A DNA stretch of 64,000 bases from Brevipalpus yothersi (taxonomy: Eukaryota > Arthropoda > Arachnida > Trombidiformes > Tenuipalpidae), in contig QZCP01000194.1 in NCBI GenBank assembly GCA_003956705.1, positions 47,238-111,237 on the forward strand, written 5' to 3'. The translations under genes were made by a program, and so were the position numbers. The notes beneath the pieces are model-generated. The model worked only from the letters and a program-made list of their open reading frames with translations. It was not told the DNA's origin and did not search any database. Positions within the stretch are counted from its first letter, which is position 1. Each line of letters begins with the position of its first letter. Shown piece by piece: positions 53,798-64,000 of this stretch.

Positions 53798-56700
53798 CAA
53801 ATGGTTTAAGTAGGAGTATTGAGTTCTCCCATGGAAAAAAAAGAATATATACCTCGAGAAGATAATTTTTCTCTTCTTTTTCTCTTCTTACAACCTATTA
53901 CTACCACTAATACTGTTTGTCTTGAGATAAGAGAAAAATTTATATAAGGAAAAAGAAAATCTATGATATATATGCCTGTTTTTCAGGAGAAAAGAAAAAA
54001 ATTTTTTTTCTTTCTATTCTCTTTCTCCAAATCACATTCGTTTCTTATTGAGCCCCATTCTCGTTGATCTCTCTCTCTCTCTCTTTCCCAATCTCTTCAT
54101 CTCTATCTCTTTCTCTTTCTCTCAAAATCATTGTCATCAAGAAGAAGATGATGATCCAACTCAAATGATAATTACGATGATTTTGAATGCCTTCGTCAAT
54201 ACAGTACTCTCTCTCTCACTGTCCGTTATTGAGTCACACACATCTCAACTCTGAAATTGACCATCACCAACCAGTAATGGCCATATATTGAGCTTGATAT
54301 TGGCTATTGGATTTACCTCGGATTGAATGACCTTTCATTTCGAAGATGAGCCATGTCTACTCTTGAAATTTCCGGGGCGCGTATGGGAAAGGGGAAAAAT
54401 GATTGAGTGCAGTTGTGATGATGGGAAAAAGTTACAAAAATTTTCCAAAGAATCAGTTACATACATACACTCACCTACACACAAGTCCCATGATGATCAC
54501 TTCATTACAAGTTCATCTCTCTGAAGACACACTGCCGTCAATTTTTGATGCTCCAGATTTTGATGGACCGTATCATTGTTGCAAGTTGAAAAAAAAGAGG
54601 AGAGGATTGCTTAATGGACAAGCATATCAGTCGACTTGATGCCATATTATGTTCACCATATACACACATAGGCACATACACACACGCATATTTTAAGCGA
54701 AACCAATTGAAATGGGCCAAAAAAGTGGATTCAATTGAGCTAGTTGAATTGAAATGAGGCAAACACACACATATCCTCTGTCTCTCTTTCCTAGGATGTT
54801 GGAAAAAAAAGCTCATGTCACTGATACACAGGAGACATGATCACTTCCTTTTTTTCCACTAAGCCAACGTCAAGCCATCAAAATTTTATTCAACAGTTGA
54901 AGCTAACAAATCACTTACAAGTTTGTTTTTGCCATGTCTCTGCTGATTTTGACTTCTGTTCTCAACATCTTGCTGGTTCATTTTGTTCCAACGTCTCTGA
55001 ACATCCTCCTCTCTCTTCATGGTACATCTATCCGACCACATTCTAAACCACAATACACACACATACTCAAAGGCAAACACACAAGCATCGAATAGCTAAA
55101 CACTACCACCTTCTCATTTTCAGTAATTCTTGTGAGATTTTTCCAAAGATCTTATTCTCTCCTCCTCTTCAAATGCGGTCATTTGAATGCATATACCCAA
55201 ATTGTGTATCGTGAGCTTCGTAGATGTTTATTTTACTCTATCCAACCACTCATAATGAGCTTCAAGTCATCAACCATGTCTACTTGCCAGTAACTATACT
55301 ACTGTATAGTTGAAGAGAGAGAGAGAGAGTAACAGAGATCATGAAATTGATATCAAGTCTGAAAATATTTCTTCATCTCAGTCGTGATCAAAGTGTGATG
55401 AATAAGTTACCATCTGTACAAGATAAATAACAACTCTCTCATCGATATCAGCCATCTGTCTTGTTTTCTTGAAATTATCGAAATTTGTAATGCTACCAGC
55501 ATGGTCCTGATTAGTGATACTTCTCAAGAGAATTATCTGAAGCCTTCTTCTCGACTACATGTATCTTTCACACTGATTTTCTCTTCTGGCTACCGTTATT
55601 TTTTCTTCTCTACAATTCTTCTTCTGCCCTTTTCTGCGTTGTGTTGATAAGACTCTTCTTACAGACACATATCCGATGAACCATACACACACACACTCAC
55701 TCACTCACAAGAGCATCAAGAATGTTATGGAGAAAAAAAAGCTCGAGAATAAAGCAATATATTTATATATCTACACACTTATTCTCCATTTATTTTGGTC
55801 CATATTATTTTGGATGCTATTTTGGTTCTACTTTGTTGTGTTCATCACACACTTACCTCTTCCTCTTTCTCTCTTGCTCACAAACACACATACACACACT
55901 CACATGCACAAACACACTAATTTCATGGCCCTGATACTAAATTTAAGCAAATATATTAAGGTAAGGTTTCATCCATATAATTTCATCATCTTATATATAC
56001 ATATATTACTCTCTCAGCGCAATGTCTTTTCATGCTGTGATGTTTCTAATTTTGTCTCCTTTCCTTTTATCATTCAATATTTTTCTCTCTTTTCCATTCT
56101 TGCAACACCACAACTCACACACAAACACGAATTTGTTAAAAGATAGCCAAGACTCTCTCTCCTTCTATCAACTTGCTCACAATAGCGTCCACATAATTAT
56201 CCTGATAGTCAATTCTCGAAATATGGCCAGAATTACATGTGCTCATAAGAAAAGGAATCACAATGCATCATGGAATTTTTTTTCCTGTCTTTGCATTTCA
56301 TCTACCGAAACGACCATGAGAAATGATCTCCAGAAGCGATCTCCAAAACCAGCCACCAAGCCAGCTCTCTCTGTAATTATTTACTGTGACAATCCAACTG
56401 ATTCGTCGTCAAATGAGAAGGAAAAAAGTAACTGTGACTTTCTTTCTTTCTCTCTCATCAAGTATCACATCAAAGAGAAGAGAAAGAAGTACTCCCCCCA
56501 AAAAAGAATGGATATTATTATTGAGTTACTATGCCATAATCTGTTAGATGGAAGAAGGAAAGGAAAACTGCAAGATTGTCAATGGTTGAGAGTACCTACT
56601 TGAAGATGATCATCAGCAAAACAAGATTGGGTTTTGATAAACAAGAATACAAAAACTTCAACATCTCATTTGAGAAAAGAGAGAAAAAGACTCGAAAACT

Positions 56701-57635
56701 GCTCAAAATCAATTGCAAATCAACGTCAATTAGTACAAAAAAATAGAGAAAGAAAAGAGAAGTAAAACTTGTTTCAAGAATGATGAAAATTTCTACGATC
56801 GATTTTACTCGCCCATTGCGTTTCATCGAATCGAAACATATTCATCCTCTCTCATTGCAATAATATGTATCAATATGCTGATGGCAAAATGATGGTGATG
56901 AGAGAAGAAGAGAGAAAGACAAGAAGAAGAAAGAGAGACTCACCATTCTCTACCTCTCATCCTGTGTTCAACAATTCCCACAGGTAAGAAAATGAAAATT
57001 TTCTGCTTTCATATGGAATTTTTTTCCTCCTCTTTGTGCATCATCAAAATTGTTTCTTATTTGAGGATGAGGGAACAATTCATTTTCATGCCCAAGGTTT
57101 TAACATGCAGCCTCCTTCTCCCTTCCACTCTATCTGCCTTCTCTCCATCACATGGCGATGTTTACGATTCTCTTTGAACAGCATGTTTCACACTTTTTCC
57201 TGATCTGAATTGATTCTTTCGGCAATCTTTCATCCTTCAAATCTTCTATTCACATTGTATTTCCTCTGTTTGATTTTTCCTTTTGATCAACTTTACCCAA
57301 CTATCTGCTGTTTACACGCAGTAGATGGAAAAATTCTCATTTCCTCGGTTAGATCGTAACTCTTAAAAAATGACATGAGTATTATAGTGTAGTAGTGTAA
57401 AATGTGTGTGTGTGCCTCTATGATGAAGTAAGCATACACACTGGTAGGAATTTCTCTTTCTCTCTCATTTACTCACTCTCTTTCCCACGAACAAGCTTTG
57501 AAAAGATCAAAATTCAATCTTCATGGAGCCAAAGATTTCTGATAAAAGCAATTAATAGCAAGATAACACAAGGTCCCTTGCATCTTATCAGGTTCAGAAG
57601 CATATTGAAAACTTTTATCGCAAACTTCATGCTAC

Positions 57636-57638
<3 letters not shown>

Positions 57639-57681
<43 letters not shown>
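57639..57681. repeat. (CT)n microsatellite
   Basis: About 21 CT units. Confidence 0.95.
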
Positions 57682-57683
<2 letters not shown>

Positions 57684-60600
57684 ACAGTCATGATTTCTGT
57701 TTTCAATGCTCTTTACTAGCTACTCTGTCTTGAACTTCATTCTTTCCCTGTTTCCCTCCATCTCATTCACTAACTTTCATTCTCCTCGATGATCTTTTTT
57801 TCCTAAGCTAATTAAAGCAGCCAATCAGTTGATTGTGATTGTATATTCATACCATTTTAAAAAGAGCGTGCACATATGTGTGTGTACAGGAAAAACCTTC
57901 GTATCGAATTAGCTGCCCTTACAGCATCTCACTCATCATCATTTGTGTGTGCTGTATTTGAGTATCAAGTAAAAATTGAAGAGAGAGAGAGAGGAAGAAA
58001 CTCAAAGTAAGAAAAGTAAGAAATAGCCTGGAGCATACCTGTTTTTAGACAGTCATTGAGAAATTTCTCTAAGGTATCATAGAAGCAAATCAAAAATATC
58101 TTGTCTCCTCTTTCTTTTCTTTTTGGGGGAAAAAATTATCATCATCGTTATTATTATTACTCTGATCGCATCTTTTTTTAAAACTTCAACCCTAGCTCTA
58201 TAATGTGATTTTGAAGTTCAGCAGCTTCTCTTTCATCCTCTTTTTCATCATCATTTCTCATCCTCATTCTCTCGGTATCCTTTCATTATTTCCTCTCCTT
58301 TCATACTTCTTTCACCTTCATAGACAGCTTTGAAAGCTTCAAAGAAGCAGGCTTCCAATGTGAGAAAGTTCTGGTAGCATATCAAGATGATGATTATGAT
58401 GATGATGATCAGCATCCAGACGTTTTTGAGGGAAAAAAGGGTTTTAAAAAAATACTGATGACACAGTCTACCATACTTTCACCTTGATAACCTTGATACA
58501 TACAGAGTGTATGTGTAAGGTGTGTAGATATATATACACTATATGGCTCACTATCTGTATCTATTCAGTAAACCTAAACTTTTGGTGACCTCTTCTGTCA
58601 AAGACTTTCTTCTCTTTTTTTCTACCTCTTTTTCTTCTCTTGTGAGAAAAAAATCTGTGCCAATCCATAGACACACACACCAACTAACAGGCATGGAGAG
58701 AGAAAGTCTCTCTGCACACTTTGCTGTGAGGCAAAATTGGGTAGATCGACATGAAATCAATACCCTCTATTCCTCGATCAATGATTTGGTGAGCAAGATT
58801 TACGATCTGGCCAGAACCTCGTGATTTGTTTTTCCCCTTGAAATGACTGATCTTACGACGCTTGCTCTTTCTTGACATTTTTTCTCTCTTTTGCCTCTTA
58901 CTTCATTCGAATCTTGATTCTGTCAAAATTTTTGTAGCAACATCATTTCTCTAACTCAAAAAGAGAAAAAGAGAAAGAGAGAAAGGAAGAAAGAAAGAGA
59001 GAGAGAGAAAGAGAGAGATCTTACTCAGTAAAGACAAAAACCTTGAATGTGAAAAATGGAATGAAACTAGAAGTAATAAAGGATAGAAGCCAAGGCATCG
59101 AACTGTGTACATATATATACTTTACTGTACTTTATGTCCATTAAGTGAGTCCAAACTTTATGCATGATAGTGAGAGAGAAAGAGAAAGTTTGTAGTTGTA
59201 AGAATGAGAAAATCTTGGGGAAGGCTCATAAAGTTCAGTGGTTTGTGTATGTATTTGAGAGAGAGAATGTTACTTGATTTAATATCCGGAAAAAACTCAC
59301 ATCTCAGCAAGTAATAAGGTGTATCTTTAGATATATTCAGCATATGAACCTCTTTGCTTCAATTAACTTTATCAATCTACATCAAAAACTATGATGATGA
59401 AATCATATCCGTTTCCTGTGTGTCAAATGTGTATGTGTGTGTATATGTAGTGTGAAAGTACTTATGATAGAGTTAAAATTATCTCATTTAGACTATTTTG
59501 CCAATCATTGATCCTTCTTTTGATCATCTATTTCAAGCAATACTATCACAACATGACACGAAACACATAAAAATGGATCTCATGTCTGGTCGGAAGTTTT
59601 AATGTATTTTTTCTTGTATGTGTGAATAAAGAAGGAGAGAGGGAGAGAGAAAGTAAAAAACCATAGAGAAAATATTCTGCATAAATCAGCATGAATGAAA
59701 ATACCTCTCGCTTTATGACACACTCACATATACATACTTTCACAAGAAATAATAAATCTTGTTTCTCCGACTAGTTTCCTAGAACAATGGCCCTGTGTTC
59801 TGTGTTCCACTAGAATAAGTTGAGATGTTCATATTGATGACAAATCTGAGTGCCACCAGAGGATTACTTGCTTATTCACTTTGACTTGCTTACCTCAATA
59901 TTTGTATGAGCTTTTTGTCAAAGTTTATAACAGAAGAGAAAAGGAAAAGGCAAACTCTTGAACATGTTCACTAGATTGGGTTATTTCTCGATCTTACACT
60001 TGACTCTCTCTCTCTTTCCCTCTTTTCCTTCATCTTTTATACTTTCTTCATCATACCATCATACCATCATCATTCTTCATCTTTACTCTGGTATTCTGAT
60101 TCTCTTTTACTCATCAACTTGTCTTTGCTATCCTCCTTTAATGTTCCTTATTGGAATCCAGCCTACTTTCCATTCTTACAGAGTGGTTGTAGTCCTACTG
60201 TCGCTGTTGCTCGATGTGTGATACGTTTTCTCTCTTTCTCTCTTCTTTTCTCTTCCTCTGATTTCATTTTCTCTTGGTATTTGAGTATGTCCAAGATAAA
60301 GAGACAGGATGATGGAGACAGAAGAAGAAGAATAAGAAAAAAAAGAAGGAAAAAGCATCCAAGTATAAGAGAGAGAAAAAAAGAAGCGAATTCTATCGAT
60401 TCTGTCATTTGAGAAGTCAGAGTATCACTAGTGGCAGTAAAATAGAGATCATGTAAACATTAATAGAGCTATATCGACGAAGTTTTCTCATTCCGTGCTC
60501 TATTTCACTTGCTATACCCACTCTAGTACACACACACACATTTCCTTTACTTACCAAATGGATGCATCGATGAAACATTATCAGCATTTCTCCAGCATTC

Positions 60601-62156
60601 CACTGAGTTTTCTCTTTCTCTCGATTTAGTCTTCCTGTTACTTCTTCTCATTCTTGTATATTCTCATTCTTCTTTCTATTCTCTCTCTCCCCTCTCTCTC
60701 TCGCTCTATTCCTTACCACTCTCACCCTTTCTCTTCGATTGTTCAATTATTCACCCACTCGCCATTGATTACCTGAATGTGCTAGACTATACCATATCCA
60801 CCCACTTGCCACGTTTCGTTCACTCTTTCGTGACCGGATGATCGACGAGCCTGAATTTCGGACGTATTCCACAATTTTTTTTCTCTCTCTATTCTCTGGC
60901 TTTTGGTGATTGAAGTGAAAGAGAGAAAAAGGATCATTTGGAGAAGAAGAAGAAGAAGAAGAAGAGAAGGAATAAAATTCTGTATCTATAAACATTCCTT
61001 ACCACACAATCCGTGCTCCATGTGTATGTGTTTGTGTGTGTGTATGAGAGAGGGAGAGAGAAAAAAATAAGAATAAGTAAAGACCAATACAGAAAAGAAG
61101 AAGGAAGCTACGAGAAAGAAGAGAGGAGAAAAAATTACGATACTTGAAGGTGAAGATGGAGCCAGAGAAGAAGAGAACAGAATAGAGGAAACAAATTGAA
61201 GCCCAAGTAATACAAGAATGCATCTCAAAATGCATCCATCCTATGGTGTTCGAACAGTAGTGTTCACCATCATTTTGGCCCTCTCTTCTTCAATCCTTTT
61301 TGCTTCTTCTTTTTCTCCTTCTCACACAATCTTTGAATAATGCTTGTGCATGAGTGGAAAAAGGAGTGAGATGAGGAAGAAGAAGGAGATGGAGAAGAAA
61401 AAGAAGAAGAAATGAATAGAGGAACCAAAGGTAGCTATTCTCGATGTTGATATGTATATGTGTGGTTCTGATTCCATGTTGTGTGTTGGATGTGTAGAAT
61501 AAAAAGAAGGAGAGAGGAAAGATTCACACTTATGGCCATAATACACTATTTCTACTGATAATATCTCAAGTTCTGCTAGCTCATACCATGTATTCCTCTA
61601 TTCGTTTCTGACTAGACATGACTGGTGTGTTTGGTTGGAGAAAATTTGAAAAAGAAACCAGAGAATAGAATAGAAATTCATCCTGTTAGACTATTTTTTG
61701 ATGATAGAATATCCATTCTTTTCGCTATCAAATTCTTCACAACCAACACACACACACAAATACGTACTCACATACTCACATATAGATAGGCACACAGTTT
61801 CCAGAACCCAAGTAAATGATTGTAATTGTTCACATATCGCTTCCATGAATGAACTTTATCTGTGCTTGTATGATGACATTACGATATTAGCTCATGTGTG
61901 TTTCAAGCTGCATATCATCCTCAATTGCTCATTCAGGATGCTCAACTTCTGAAGGAGCCTGAAGGTTTAAGATGATGATGTTATACACTTAATATTGAGA
62001 AGATTTCGATTTTTTTCTCCTCATTTCGCTTCTGTGTTTTCTTACTCTTCTTCTTCTTCGATTCTCCTCTCTTTTTCGCTTGATGAGATACACGAAAGTC
62101 TCATCTAATCATGTTTCGTCATCCTTTTATAATGATTCTCTCTGCATTCCTCTTTT

Positions 62157-62159
<3 letters not shown>

Positions 62160-62210
<51 letters not shown>

Positions 62211-62237
62211 TTCTCTCTCTTTCTTTCTTTCTTTCTT
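62160..62237. repeat. Compound (CT)n(TTTC)n microsatellite
   Basis: A CT run of about 18 units is followed by TTTC-type units; same architecture as the tract at 37290. Confidence 0.9.
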
Positions 62238-62870
62238 CCCCACTCACACATCTGAATATACACATCAAGATATGAAACGATGACTTCAATAGTATTCGAT
62301 TATCAAAGTCTTTCACATGGTCTCTTCGGTCCATGGATCTTGTTCATCTTCTCTCGCTTCCTCTCTCGCATACACACACTTTTCCCTATCTATCGCTTGT
62401 TTTCATTAAGTCATCTTGAATAGAACCCAATGCGAATTAGTATGCATCTTTTCCCTCTATCATCCTTAATTATGCCATCATCACACTCTCACACGCAACG
62501 CACACACATCCTTCTCTTTCATCCTTTCTCTTGTATTTCTCTCTAACTCCAATGTTTTCTTCAGTCTCCTCATCACCAGCCTCCCAATTCAAATTTTCTC
62601 TCTCTCTCTCACTTTCACTTTCACTCCGGTTGCCTCTTTCTTCCATCCTTTTTCATTCTTTGCTTTTCAATGCTTCCTCTTGCATTTTGGCTATAATCAT
62701 TCGGTGAATAAATAAATCTCCATACATTCATAATTGGATTTTATAGCCTGCCAACCGAATTAGGGAAAAATAAAATTCCAAATCATGACAAGTTTGCATA
62801 TGTGAAAAACTGAATGAGGAGTCAAAAGCAAATAGTGAGCTTCTGTAACTGGGCTAAAGATGATGAAGAA

Positions 62871-62876
<6 letters not shown>

Positions 62877-62942
<66 letters not shown>
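62877..62942. repeat. (GA)n microsatellite
   Basis: About 33 GA units. Confidence 0.95.
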
Positions 62943-62945
<3 letters not shown>

Positions 62946-63809
62946 TACAAAGGAGAGACTAGAGGGCAATATTTTCTCTCCATCTCTCATCATTCTTCAT
63001 CGCTTTTCAATTTTTCTTCCATTGAATTTGACTTCTCCCAAGAAATGTATTTTTGTCTCTCTGACACACTCACTCTTCCTTCATTACTGATGTGAATCTC
63101 TTACTTTTTGCATAATAGTTTCCCACTACAAGCGTACCAAGTTTTGCTCATTTATTCCTCCGTTTTTCCCACTGATGATCTTTGGAAGTCACTGAAAAAT
63201 TCTGTCATCTCCACTCACTATGCTAATTAATTACTGTTCCTCTAGAAAAATGTATTTTACTAGTAGAAGACTACTTGAACATATTTATATTTATATACAT
63301 ACACACACACACATACTTATCGAGTGGCTGACTAGTACTGTCTAGCACCACTCCAATTGGATAGAGTTTTGAGAGTCGAAATGGTACATGGTTTGACATT
63401 GATCATATCTGGAGAGGAATGACATTGAATTGACTCGCCTCTGTTTCTTTCTTTCTTTCTTTCTTTTCTCTCTATCTCTTTCTCTTTTTTACTCTAGATC
63501 CCTCTCAACGCCTCTGCCGGTTCTTTCACATTCACTTATCTCACTTATTCACCGTTACTCAGCCTCTTTTACATCCACAGTAGCATCTCACTTTTGCCAG
63601 GATGATGCTGATGCTGATGATCTTTTGCCTACTCCACCAAAGCATCACTTGCTAATTAGTATCTATTTCATGACTTTCCTCTCCATCTTACTTATTTCTC
63701 TCTCTCTCCCTCCTTCTGTTACCATTCTGAAAATGCGATATTTTTAACCGTTGTTTGGTCTGAATGCCAAATCTTATTTTATTCTCCCGAAAAAAAGAGT
63801 TTGAATCAC

Positions 63810-63810
<1 letters not shown>

Positions 63811-63891
<81 letters not shown>
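63811..63891. repeat. (CT)n microsatellite
   Basis: About 40 perfect CT units, opposite in sense to the (GA)n at 62877. Confidence 0.95.
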
Positions 63892-64000
63892 AAACCATTT
63901 TGGCTTTTTCTCCTCACCTCACTCGATCTTCATCTTCATCCTGATCATCATCCACCTCCTTCTCCTAATCTTTCCGCCCTTCATATCAACAGTCATATGT

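Larger units (their letters stand above)
53798..64000. other. 10-kb gene-poor, pyrimidine-rich region with microsatellites
   Basis: No supportable gene. Open frames here (for example at 56022-56603, 57404-57733 and 60119-60412) are built of Ser/Leu/Phe-rich or Arg/Glu/Lys-rich codons driven by CT/GA bias and lack domains. The start probably holds the receptor's 3' UTR. Abundant TG/CA repeats (54661-54685, 55683-55704, 55884-55917, 57402-57415, 61024-61045, 61744-61760) and TTC/GAA triplet runs (60941-60970) occur besides the tracts listed. It could be a long intron or regulatory flank of a neighbouring gene. Confidence 0.5.

Noticed and set aside
56022..56603. 193-codon open frame on the plus strand
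   Set aside because: Composition follows the local CT bias (Phe/Ser/Leu runs, then Lys/Arg). No domain, no splice context and no relation to neighbours; likely chance.

Overview
The window is eukaryotic nuclear DNA from an arthropod. It is AT-rich, with small GT-AG introns (many about 50-120 bp), a few long introns, Asn/Thr/His homopolymer runs in proteins, and very many (CT)n/(GA)n microsatellites. A beta-adrenergic-like octopamine receptor and a glial-cells-missing (GCM) factor point to an arthropod. The small introns and general style would fit a chelicerate such as a mite, but that is an inference; no species can be named.

Layout. 0-4 kb: the 3' end of an Ack/TNK2-type kinase gene (C-terminal UBA domain), then a three-exon gene for a secreted cysteine-rich protein. 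4.9-23.5 kb: two full-length, eight-exon ABCC (MRP1-type) transporters in the same orientation. Between them lie a minus-strand SOCS6/7-type adaptor, a small FAR1-like/zinc-finger gene, a GET1/WRB gene and a plus-strand eIF2-gamma gene. 24-30.6 kb: a minus-strand XPG/ERCC5-like nuclease in one exon, a decayed fragment of a third ABCC gene lying directly against a MAP2K3/6-like gene that stops before its catalytic loop, and a single-exon IRE1 (ERN1) with an unusually short luminal domain. 30.6-46.7 kb: a microsatellite-rich 7 kb spacer and a nine-exon GCM gene. 47-53.8 kb: a compact FIP200/RB1CC1 gene (minus), an acidic Asn/Gln-rich gene whose C-terminus resembles ZC3H13/Flacc (plus), and a one-exon octopamine receptor (plus). 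53.8-64 kb: no supportable gene, strongly pyrimidine-biased with long (CT)n and (GA)n tracts.

The genes are mostly unrelated housekeeping, signalling and developmental functions, not a pathway cluster. Some share themes: IRE1 (unfolded-protein response), GET1 (tail-anchored protein insertion), eIF2-gamma (translation initiation) and FIP200 (autophagy) all bear on ER and protein homeostasis. The two ABCC genes and the pseudogene are a local family shaped by duplication and, apparently, gene conversion. Three gene pairs are head-to-head over less than 1 kb.

The most notable observations are: (1) patchwork near-identity between the two ABCC genes confined to the nucleotide-binding domains; (2) a junction where an ABCC pseudogene meets a truncated MAP2K; (3) an intronless IRE1 with about half of the usual luminal sensor; (4) GCM C-terminal exons carrying a repeated Cys-rich YSQC motif and a repeated [10 protein letters not shown] motif that look like exon duplications; (5) a FIP200 that keeps its N-terminal region and Claw domain but lacks the long coiled coil. 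I saw no CRISPR, rRNA, convincing tRNA or intact transposon. Exon boundaries were worked out by eye from splice signals, reading phase and paralogue comparison.
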